A stretch of 64,000 nt of DNA, from positions 1 to 64,000 of the forward strand of contig JAMXDE010000033.1 of NCBI GenBank assembly GCA_026770025.1, written 5' to 3'. This DNA is from Craspedostauros australis. Lineage: Eukaryota; Bacillariophyta; Bacillariophyceae; Mastogloiales; Achnanthaceae. Position 1 is the first letter of the stretch, and every line of letters begins with the position of its first letter. The position numbers and the translations under genes were made by a program. Shown piece by piece: positions 8,560 to 18,533 of this stretch. The notes under the pieces are model-generated. The model did not search any database and had not been told where the DNA came from. It saw only the letters and a list, made by a program, of their open reading frames with translations.

Positions 8560-11500
8560 ACCAACAATGGTGGGCCATGGTATGGTCCCCCATGGGTGTG
8601 TTCCGAGTGGTTATAGGCCATCATTGCATATTTATGGGGTCCTCCGGTCAAATTTGGTGATTCATATGACTGTGAATATTCAGCACCACTGAATATCGTG
8701 TTCTGGCCAGATGTACATAGGAATGATCAATACGCGAGCAAGGCAACGATGGTGGGCCATGGTATGGTCCCCAATGGGTGCGTTCCGAGTGGTGATAGAC
8801 CGCCATTGCATATTTAGAGGTTCTGCGGTCAAAGTTGGTGATTCATATGATGGTGAATATTCAGCACCACTGAATATCGTGTTCTGGCTAGATGTACATA
8901 GGAATGGTCAATGCGCGAGCAAACCAACAATGGGGGACGATGGTATGGTCCCCAATGGGTGCGTTCCGAGTGGTTATAGGCCGTCATTGCATATTTAGAG
9001 GTCTCTCCGTCCAATTTGGTGATTCATATGACTGTGAATATTCAGAGGCAATGTATATCGTGTTCTGGCCAGAATTGCATAGGAATGATCAATGCGCGAG
9101 CAAATCAACGATGGTGGGCCATGGTATGGTCCCCAATGGGTGCGTTCCGAGTGGCTATAGGCCATCATTGCATATTTATGGGGTCCTCCGGTCAAATTTG
9201 GTGATTCATATGACTGTGAATATTCGGCAACACTGAATATCGTGTTCTGGCTAGAAGTGCATAGGAATGATCGATCCGCGAGCAAACAAACGATGGTGGG
9301 CCATGGTATGGTCCCCCATGGGTGCGTTCCAAGTGGTTATAGGTCGCCAATGCATAGTTAAGGCGTCCTCCGGTCAAATTTGGTGATTCATATGATGGTG
9401 AATATTCAGAGGCAATGTATATCGTGTTCTGGCCAGATGTACATAGGAATGATCAATGCGCGAGCAAATCAACGATGGTGGGCCATGGTATGGTCCCCCA
9501 TGGGTGCGTTCCGAGTGGTTACAGGCCGTCATTGCATATATAGAGGTTCTGCGGTCCAATTTGGTGATTCATATGACTGTGAATATTCAGCACCACTGAA
9601 TATCGTGTTCTGGCCAGATGTACATAGGAATGATCAATGTGCGAGCAAACAAACGATGGTGGGCCATGGTATGGTCCCCGGTGGGTGCATTCCGAGTGGT
9701 TATAGGTCGTAATTACGTATTTATAGGATCCTCCGGTCGAATTTGGTGATTCATATGAAGTTGAATATTCAGCACCACTGAATATCGTGTTCTGGATAGA
9801 TGTACATAGGAATGGTCAATGCGCGAGCAACCCAACAACGGGGGACGATGGTATGGTCCCCAATGGGTGCGTTCCGAGTGGTTATAGGTCGCCAATGCAT
9901 ATATAGAGGTCTCTCCGTCCAATTTGGTGATTCATATGATGGTGAATATTCGGCAACACTGAATATCGTGTTCTGGCTAGAAGTGCATAGGAATGGTCAA
10001 TGCGCGAGCAAACCAACGATGGTGGGCCATGGTACGGTCCCCAATGGGTGCGTTCCGAGTGGTTATAGGTCGCCAATGCATATATAGAGGTCTCTCCGTC
10101 CAATTTGGTGATTCAAATGAAGGTGAATATTCAGCGCCACTGAATATCGTGTTCTGGCCAGATGTACATAGGAATGATCAATGCGCGAGCAAACCAACGA
10201 TGGTGGGCCATGGTATGGTCCCCAATGGGTGCGTTCCGAGTGGTTATAGACCGCCATTGCATATTTAGGGGTCACTCCGTCGAATTTGGTGATTCATATG
10301 ACAGTGAATATTCAGCACCGCTGAATATCGTGTTCTGGCTAGAAGTGCATAGGAATGGTCAATGCGCGAGCAAACAAACGATGGTGGGCCATGGTATGGT
10401 CCCCGGTGGGTGCATTCCGAGTGGTTATAGGTCGTAATTACGTATTTATAGGATCCTCCGGTCGAATTTGGTGATTCATATGAAGTTGAATATTCAGCAC
10501 CACTGAATATCGTGTTCTGGATAGATGTACATAGGAATGGTCAATGCGCGAGCAACCCAACAACGGGGGACGATGGTATGGTCTCCAATGGGTGCGTTCC
10601 AAGTGGTTATAGGCCGTCATTGCATATTTTGGGGTTCTGCGGTCAATTTTGGTGATTCATATGACAGTGAATATTCAGCACCACTGAATATCGTGTTCTG
10701 GCCAGAAGTGCATAGGAATGACCAATGCCCGAGCTAACCAACGATGGTGGGCCATGGTATGGTCCCCAATGGGTGCGTTCCAAGTGGTTATAGGTCGCCA
10801 ATGCATATATAGAGGTCTCTCCGTCCAATTTGGTGATTCAAATGAAGGTGAATATTCAGCGCCACTGAATATCGTGTTCTGGCCAGATGTACATGTAAAG
10901 GATCAATGCGCGAGCAAACCAACGATAGTGGGCCATGGTATGGTCCCCCATGGGTGCGTTCCAAGTGATTATAGGTCGCCAATGCATATTTTGGGGTTCT
11001 GCGGTCAATTTGGTGATACATATGAAGTTGAATATTCAGCAGCACTGAATATCATGTTCTGGCCAGAAGTGCATAGGAATGATCAATGCGCGAGCAAACC
11101 AACGATGGTGGGCCATGGTATGGTCCCCCATGGGTGCGTTCCAAGTGGTTATAGACCGCCATTACGTATTTAGAGGTCCCTCCGTCGAATTTGGTGATTC
11201 ATATGAAGTTGAATATTCAGCACCACTGAATATCGTGTTCTGGCTAGAAGTGCATAGGAATGATTAATGCGCAAGCAAACCAACAATGGTGGGCCGTGGT
11301 ACGGTCCCCAATGGGTGCGTTCCGAGTGGTTATAGGTCGCCAATGCATATTTAAGGGATCCTCCGGTCAAATTTGGTGATACATATGACAGTGAATATTC
11401 AGCGCCACTGAATATCGTGTTCTGGCCAGAAGTGCATAGGAATGGTCAATGCGCGGGCAAACCAACGCTGGTGGGCCATGGTATGGTCCCCGATGGGTGC

Positions 11501-11815
11501 GTTCCGAGTGGTTATAGGCTGCCATTGCATATTTAGGGGATCCTGCGGTCAAATTGCGTCACACACATGAAGTAGAATATTCAGCACCACTGAATATCGT
11601 GTTCTGGCTAGATGTACATAGGAATGATCAATGCGCGAGCACACCAACGATAGTAGGCCATGGTATGGTCCCCCATGGGTGCGTTCCGACTGGTTATAGG
11701 TCGCCAATGCATATTTAAGCGTGCCTCCGGTCAAATTTCGTCACACACATGAAGCTGAATATTCAGCGCCACTGAATATCGTGTTCTGGCCAGAAGTGCA
11801 TACAAATCATCGATC
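8541..11815. repeat. ~181-bp satellite array, about 18 monomers
   Basis: The block GAATATC-GTGTTCTGG recurs about every 180-182 bp from 8691 to about 11775, giving roughly 18 head-to-tail monomers. Each monomer carries a dyad (ATATTCAG, 5-nt spacer, CTGAATAT), a conserved TCAATGCGCGAGCAA block and GGGCCATGGTATGGTCCCC, which contains another inverted repeat (GGGCCATGG...GGTCCCC). Variant blocks recur at a 725-bp offset (9681 vs 10406; 10081 vs 10806), i.e. four monomers, so part of the array has higher-order structure. Short ORFs read in both directions through it are repeats of the unit, not genes. Confidence 0.95.
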
Positions 11816-12070
11816 CTCAAGCAAACCAACGATGGTGGGCCATGGTATGGTCCCCGATGGGCACGCTCCGAGTGGTTATAGGTCGCCAATGTATATTTAG
11901 GGGTCACTCCGGTCCAATTTGGTCATGCACGCAACGGTGAATATTCAGCTCCTCGGTGTTTCGCGATTTTGCTACTCATGCATGGGAATGACCAGTCCGA
12001 AGGCATGCAACCGATTGGGACCCATCCAAGGCCTTTCCGTCGGCATATTCCGTGGGTGTGTACGCTTTCT
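11816..12070. repeat. Decayed satellite monomers at the array edge
   Basis: The monomer pattern continues but weakens. GTGAATATTCAG is still present at ~11937, and the next ~100 bp follow the monomer order (TGCATGGGAATGACC, then ACCGATTGGGACCCAT) with many substitutions. After about 12070 the repeat can no longer be seen. Decay toward the edge is usual for satellites, which homogenise mainly in their interior. Confidence 0.7.
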
Positions 12071-13020
12071 TTTCTTGCGTAAGGGGTTGAAACCTTCATG
12101 TTCCTCGTACACACGATGACACCGATCGTCGAACGCCACTGTGGGTCAAACCGGCCTATATCTGCACTGCACTGATCAATTTGGAGGAATGAAATCATCT
12201 TGAGCTTATCCTTGGACCTCTCCCGGACACTTTCCATGTGGTTATTTGCTGCATTTGCATCTTCGAATACCGGCTCCTTCAAACTTTGCATTCATGTGAC
12301 ACCATCCAGGAACTGCCAACATGAACCATATCTGAACAAATCCCCATTGGAATCATCAATCTCAGGACGTCCATCAAACTGTGTTGTATGCAGGGGGCGC
12401 TCATAGGTGTATCAACGCCCTTGATCTGCTCCTGAAGCCTCCGCAAAGACCTGAATGGTTGGATACCCATACCCATATCAGCATGTGCATAGCCTGCAAC
12501 CTCAATGCCTCTCGGACGGATGGATGCACCAATGTAGGCTGATCTGAGCCAGTCTACAGCAACAAAACGCAAGCAATACTTTGATGCGTATTGGCACTAT
12601 CATCGGGCATATGCGAGTACGAGCCGTCCCGATCGACCACGTCCATGCATGGCACAGTGCCCGATCGTATTTTGTGAACGCATGCGGCAAAGTTGTGGGA
12701 GTCGATGGAGTTGTCAGTAATCCGTGACTGGGGACTCGATGAAAGATACCAATCAACAAATGGCGCCATCACCAACCTCGCCCCGAAAATTGCAACTCCC
12801 TCCATCATCCTACGTCGTCTGTCATGTTCCTTGAAGCTTCAGATCCTTGTGCATGAGCAAATAAATAATGCAAAGATCAAACTCTCTTATGGGGCTGCGC
12901 TGGAGGCGCTTCCCTCCGCCTCCTTTCAACTTCGCGCCGGACACTAAGGGAGCACAGAATCTGTTGATTGTTGTATGCATTCAGTGAATGTGCGAGCTGT
13001 CGTGTATGCGGCTGCTTTAC
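12071..13020. other. No recognisable gene
   Basis: Only short overlapping frames below ~125 codons on both strands, none with a recognisable domain. I see no repeat linking it to the rest of the window. Confidence 0.5.
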
Positions 13021-13023
13021 ATT

Positions 13024-13400
13024 TTAGGCCGGGGTTGGATGAGCGCGTCTTCTGCGCTTCAGCCACATGAACAGGGTGCCAGAGGCAGTCGGTTCATGCA
13101 ACATCTGTGTGGTTTGCTCGACCCATATCGCGACCTGCGCTATGTGCGCGTCTGCTGTTGGTGCCGTCCGTTGAATCCTGTGGTGAGTGGGCCGATGGTG
13201 CTCGCGGCGGAGACGAAATGATTCTGATCTATTGCGAAGAGCTTGATTTATTCCGGCTTCAGCCAAGTCTTGACCTTCAAAAAGTGCTTCGTTTCGAGCT
13301 GCCCATTGCTCCCACGCCATGCGCTAGATGCGACATATGAGCTATCCAGACCATTTCGCCACGGACTTTCTGGATTGTTGCCGCCTCAGAAAACCCCTCT
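13024..13400 (-). pseudogene. LINE ORF2 C-terminal fragment
   Basis: A minus-strand frame of 98 codons opens MAWEQWAARNEALFE. This matches the W...RN pattern that closes ORF2 of the intact LINE (MWHTVLQQWHDRNETKA) and related algal reverse transcriptases. Just upstream, the same frame reads on with stops in it (around 13330-13345), so it is a dead fragment. It is rich in Arg/His further on, as such tails often are. It may be part of the same old copy as 15867-16481, with about 2.5 kb of unrelated or decayed sequence between them. Confidence 0.55.
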
Positions 13401-15866
13401 ACATCGGTTCCCAGATCCTCGTGCATGACACAACATCGTGCAGCATCGTTGTCCTTCTTTGATCATCAGACCAGCAACGTCAGAGCCATCAGTCATCCTG
13501 TTCCGTTCACAGCTCTACTACAATCAAGAGCTGACATCTCGTGCTATCGCACGGTGCATGCAGGGCATCGCTCACTCTCGCGCTGCAATCAGAAGACGAC
13601 AGTCAAGTAATCATCAATCAGCCTTTCACCCTTTTACAAGAAAGTTGGCACATGTGCTGCATAGTTCCATGGCACAAGTGGAGCACCCAGCATGGAACGA
13701 AAACAGCAATGACAACACCAATATTCGAATGGAGAAATGGAACAAAATGAAAACAGCACCGCACGACCTATTGTTGGTGATAGGAGCCCAAGCATTTGTA
13801 CAACTTTCATTTGTGGCAGCCATGCACGCACCTGGCAGGACGATTCCATGGGTGAGAGACGAGTGCACCCAAGCATGGAGAGTAAAACGATCGCCAGCGA
13901 CTGGCGCGCACCTCCAAAGCGGCAAAAAGTGAGCGACGTCACTTCACAGGTTGGAGTTCAGACAGGCAAAAAATGTGCCATGGGCCAGCTGAACCATTGA
14001 CTCGTCGTTTTTTGTTCCCTGTGGAGCAAAACGCTAGTTCACCATCCCTGCAAAATATCAGGCAAAACACGAAATGGCTGAGACTGCAATCACCATGAAC
14101 CACGGCAGCAAGCTGAGTATAGCAGGAAAATGGACAGCAGCTCTCTTGCGGTAGCCTATTTATTACGTTTGTTGCGGGGATGATGCGGATGGTGCTCTCC
14201 ATGTCCTTGAAGATGTGCCGGTTGTGAAAATGGAATCTGCAGCGAGATCGCAATGTGTCACGACCGATCATACTTCAATTGCATGGGCTCGCAATGATCA
14301 TGGGATTGGTGGCCGTCGCCGCGAAAGCATAACTTCATTCTTTTGTGCTGTTGGCGTTGTTCCTTGGTCCGTCTGGTTGTTTCTTGTGAACCGCATTCCA
14401 AAAGTAACGAATACGTGGTCGAGTATTCGTAGCGTGGCTATTGCGTTGATACATGCCGCGAATGGTTGGAGATGGTCCTCAAGGTCACAACGTAGTCCTC
14501 TGAATTGCATGTCCGTAGGCACATACGTACCAATGACCCGGAACGTAACCGCGTGATGCAGCGGATCAAAAGTGTATGTAGCTGGTACCCCCAAAATGAT
14601 CCGACTACTATGTGATAGATCGCGGTCTTAGAATACAGCTACTTGGGTTTATGACTAGTTGACTGAGGTGCGGAAGCTGATGGTCTGATGATTGCCATAC
14701 ACCGCGGGCAAGTGCGAGGAGTGTGTGTGTGTGCTCAGTGAAACGGATGCGAAACCAAACGGATGTGTTGATATGCTGAAAATTGAGTCTGATAGGATAG
14801 CGTCCAGTGATCGAATTACTTGGGAGACTGAACGTCTTTGGTTGAGCATTGTCGATCGATGATTGTCGCATAGGGGCATGGCCCCACGAAGGATCATGCG
14901 TTGGAGGATGCGCACATTCTCGGCGCACTGAGGATGCGGCCCGATGCTTTTGGCGCGAACTGACCGATCGGTATTTCTTTTTGTCCAGGTCTGAGTCCAG
15001 CTTGGGAACAGTCGTGGACTTGAGTCTGCTCACATTTTGAGATGTGTGCACAACTGCAATGATGCCGACACACAGGCGTCATGTGGATTCAGGCGCCGCC
15101 TCGGTGATCTAGAGAGTTGCAGTGGGATGGCGACGGCATCTACATCAGAAATGATTCGCCATGACCACGCAGATCATCTGATCGACCATCTGAATAATAA
15201 TAATAACTCACTGACTATCCCTTGCATTCAAGGTTGCCTCGAAGGCTTCATAGTCGCCCGCAAACGACGAGCCAAAAGGCCGACCACGCCAGAACGACTT
15301 CTATTAGGATCTCGCTTCCCTGCCTTCCACAGATTGCCATCTCCATAAATCACATAGAACATACGCACTGGGCACCCGATTCCACATCCGCCGTGCACTT
15401 CACCCATATCATGAATTCCCGCGTCTCCGCCTCGCTTGTTCACGCTCTGCCCTCTTGGACCGGAGACTGCTCGCGCACTTCCTCTTCTGCCCCTCCTGAT
15501 GCCATAATCCTCCCTTTGGCGCCCTCTTCGTTGCCTGTCACCCATGGTGGGCGTTGCTGCTCCTGTCCTCGGCCCCGTCTGCCATAACCGGCTTGCCGCT
15601 GTTCCTACTCTGGCCGCCTCCACATGCCGTACCCGCGCAAGTTGCTCATCCACTGGTATTCTCTGGACCTGCTCCTTGCTCGTGTTCTCCAGCAGCCCTG
15701 CGTCCCTCCATAATAATCCTCTACTCCCTCGCTGCTACACCACTTCCACCTTCTCTTGCGCCTGCTGGACCTTCTCTGTCTATTTGCTCCAAAGCTCATC
15801 CTCGTACAGTGCCTGATTTCATGGTTTCCACGCCACCCATCGTGCTTCCCACAGGTCTCGAATCGC
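13401..15866. other. No supported gene; scattered decayed sequence
   Basis: Frames of 60-165 codons overlap on both strands with no stable domain. A minus-strand stretch near 14298-14594 contains VTFRVIGTYVP, reminiscent of the AP-endonuclease strand IRVIGVYVP of LINEs. It is too short and isolated to call, though it would fit a scattered LINE relic. A GT microsatellite lies near 14718-14732. Confidence 0.4.
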
Positions 15867-16481
15867 TTAGCTAATCCAATGCGTTGGCGTATCTCTACTG
15901 CCACTGCGCCGCATCGTTTCAGTCCGTACTCGCCGCCACTGCCAAGACCACCTCCCCAGCACCATCTTGTCCCATCCAATCTTGCCTTGCGCCATCGATG
16001 CTCTGTGCACATCAGACCACCCTTGCGGTTCCGTCTCGCGCTGTTCTGTCCACATTCGCACCTGTCGCACGATCTCTTGTACCATTTGCGGATCCCCCTC
16101 GTCCATTCTCATCGCGTGCGCCCACTTCTTCAAAGCAGCATGCCTCACGCGCATCGCAGCAGGATGCTGACACTGCATCACATGCGCCTTCATCTCTTCC
16201 TCTGTTTTGCATACCAGGCATAGGCCATCGCTCCAGAATTTCCACTTCCGCATATTCCTGCCGACCGGTCCGAAATGCGCCGCGTGCTTCACCACTTATC
16301 GTCGCCTTCCATTCTCCAGCCCATGCATCGCCGCTCGTATAGAATGGCCGTCGACGTCAGCCATCTCCTCCCAGTCCATTTTGCCTGTCCTGCTCTGCCA
16401 CTGCTTGGTTTTCTGCCACTGCACGTGTTCCCACAGAATATCCTTCGTGCTCGCGCAAGCCTTCTCTCCCCCTATCCACAC
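15867..16481 (-). pseudogene. LINE ORF2 zinc-knuckle/C-terminal relic
   Basis: One minus-strand frame reads DWEEMADVDGHSIRAA, then (past a single in-frame stop near 16296) RNMRKWKFWSDGLCLVCK, a C-x2-C...H...C knuckle ending HVMQCQ, and GKIGWDKMVLGRWSWQW. This order (DW motif, knuckle, IGW...G..S..W) is the C-terminal signature of LINE-type reverse transcriptases in diatoms and is shared by the intact LINE here (CPRCG...HILMC, ANIGWVALIWGGWSTSW). The reverse transcriptase itself is not visible upstream. The piece is a relic of a related but different family member. Being a LINE, the in-frame stop is ordinary evidence of decay. Confidence 0.7.
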
Positions 16482-17017
16482 TGGCCACTCATCTCCATGC
16501 AGTTCCTCATCACGCTCCGGACCGTTCCGTCTCTACTCCGCTCCCGCCATTTTGTCGACATCGTCGTTCCAGTGCGATGATCGACCATCTGAATACCTGC
16601 GATACTATACTGCGATCATCTCTCTTTCACATGCCACCGATCACACGCATATTGGCGACCGCCACCACATTCGTTCAAATTCGCCACACCAATCAATCAT
16701 CCTGCTCCCACTACGGATTCCAGATGATGTGCGCCCTCTGGAAATGGCCAATAGCCCGAACACAAACGATCAAAGGTAACAATCATGTTCAATGATGGCA
16801 CTACCCATACATGGGTCGCCCTGCTCGTTCGCGTCCTCATTCCACTCTGGTCAAGTCTCATCTGTCTGCCTACACTGTAGCTGATCCGCTCAATTATGTA
16901 CAATAGGGTGGGACACAATCCATTGCGCTTGGAGCAGCGCTGATATGTCGGTCGTATCGGTGCTCCGCTCGATTGGTGTCTCCTTTTCGTCCTGCTCTAC
17001 TCCCCACACTGCAGTCG
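16482..17017. other. No recognisable gene
   Basis: Pyrimidine-rich plus strand with short frames only. Upstream of the decayed LINE frame it may hold further unreadable parts of that element, but nothing can be aligned by eye. Confidence 0.4.
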
Positions 17018-18330
17018 ACCATTTTCTGGAGTCGACCCATGGGCGAAAGATGACGGAAACAAGAGACGACGGCGACACACAAAACTCGGATCGGATCCAC
17101 AACAAAACTCCTCCAATCGCCGTGCGCATCCTCACTCTCCTCAGTTCTGGGACATCATGGCCGATTCCCGTCGCATGGAATACAATCCAAAGCAGAGAAA
17201 GCACACGACCATGAGAGAAATACCATTCCTCACAGGTATCATACTATGATTGTCTGAATTATATGTTATAACATAAAAGTGCACTCTCCTCGTATTCGTT
17301 ATGCCATCGTATTGCGCATCACATCGTGATGATGTGGTGACGAGGATGAGTTGGACATCATTGAAAACACATCGATCGTGTAGTAGTGTAGTAGTGTAGT
17401 CGTGTAGTAGCGTAGTAGCGTAGTAGCGTAGTAGTGTAGTAGCGTCGTGGTGGAGTACCTTAGTATAGTAGCATAGTGTTATCAGTACAATAGCGATGAT
17501 GTTGTGGTGAGCAGTCGCGAAAACGCTCTGTGATGGCTGTGCGCGTCATGCTTTTGTCCGCCATTTTCTGGAGTCGACCCATGGGCGAAAGATGACGGAA
17601 ACAAGAGACGACGGCGACACACAAAACTCGGATCGGATCCACAACAAAACTCCTCCAATCGCCGTGCGCATCCTCACTCTCCTCAGTTCTGGGACATCAT
17701 GGCCGATTCCTGTCGCATGGAATACAATCCAAAGCAGAGAAAGCACACGACCATGGGAGAATACCATTCCTAACAGGTATCATACTATGATTGTCTGAAT
17801 TATATGTTATAACATAAAAGTGCACTCTCCTCGTATTCGTTATGCCATGGTATTGCGCATCACATCACGATGATGTGGTGACGAGGATGAGTTGGACATC
17901 ATTGAAATCACATCGATCGTGTAGTAGTGTAGTAGTGTAGTAGTGTAGTAGTGTAGTAGCGTCGTGGTGGAGTACCGTAGTATAATAATATACTATAGTA
18001 TTATATAGTATAATACTATTATAGTAGCATAGTGTTATCAGTACAATAGCGATGATGTTGTGGTGAGCAGTCGCGAAAACGCTCTGTGATGGCTGTGCGC
18101 ATCATGCTTTTTTGTTTGTGCGAAGTACTCCGAATCGAATCGTCATCGAAGTTTTGTGATCACAGTGTGTATCCTCATCCTCGTCGATTCAGGGATCGAC
18201 CATGGCCGATCCGTGCGAACGGCCAAGATGACGGAATCAAAAATGCATGTCCAATCCGCAACAAAAGTTTCTCCGATCGCCGCGAACATCCTCGCTCTCC
18301 TTGATTCTGATCACACCCCCGATCGTTTCT
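17018..18330. repeat. Three-copy tandem module with GTAGTAGTG microsatellites
   Basis: Copy 1 begins at ~17018 and copy 2 at ~17558 (offset 542 bp). They are nearly identical over CATTTTCTGGAGTCGACCC, GATGACGGAAACAAGAGACG, a GTAGTAGTG/GTAGTAGCG microsatellite and a closing GTGATGGCTGTGCGC. Copy 3 (~18115-18330) is diverged but keeps the order: GATGACGGAATCAA, AACAAAAG(T)TTCTCC, GATCGCCG, CATCCTC(G/A)CTCTCCT. No domain is visible in the short frames they share (e.g. 89 codons from 16945), so I treat it as a non-coding or decayed module. Confidence 0.8.
17978..18026. repeat. AT palindrome inside module copy 2
   Basis: A run of TATA/AGTAT steps that is largely self-complementary (CTATAGTATTATATAG... 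TATAATACTATTATAG). It is absent at the matching place in copy 1, which reads straight from the microsatellite into GTAGCATAGTG, so it was gained after the copies split. Confidence 0.6.
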
Positions 18331-18533
18331 GTTTTGGACCGAAAGTCGACACACGATTCGAATCACTGCGTACCAGCACCAACGCACACAGAGAAGCACA
18401 CCAAAACACCACGCGAGACACAGCAGAATTCACTGTATCACAATTGCTATATTGTACGTTTACTAGAATGATCCATGACTACTCTACGCCCAATACGGGC
18501 TGTAGTTCATCATGGATCCTGATGTTCATTCTC

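Noticed and set aside
8711-11734. Many 60-150 codon ORFs on both strands in the satellite
   Set aside because: They repeat with the 181-bp monomer and encode the same peptide variants; they are products of the repeat, not genes.
8541-11815. Possible CRISPR array because of regular spacing
   Set aside because: The whole ~181-bp unit is repeated with no unique spacers, and the context is eukaryotic.
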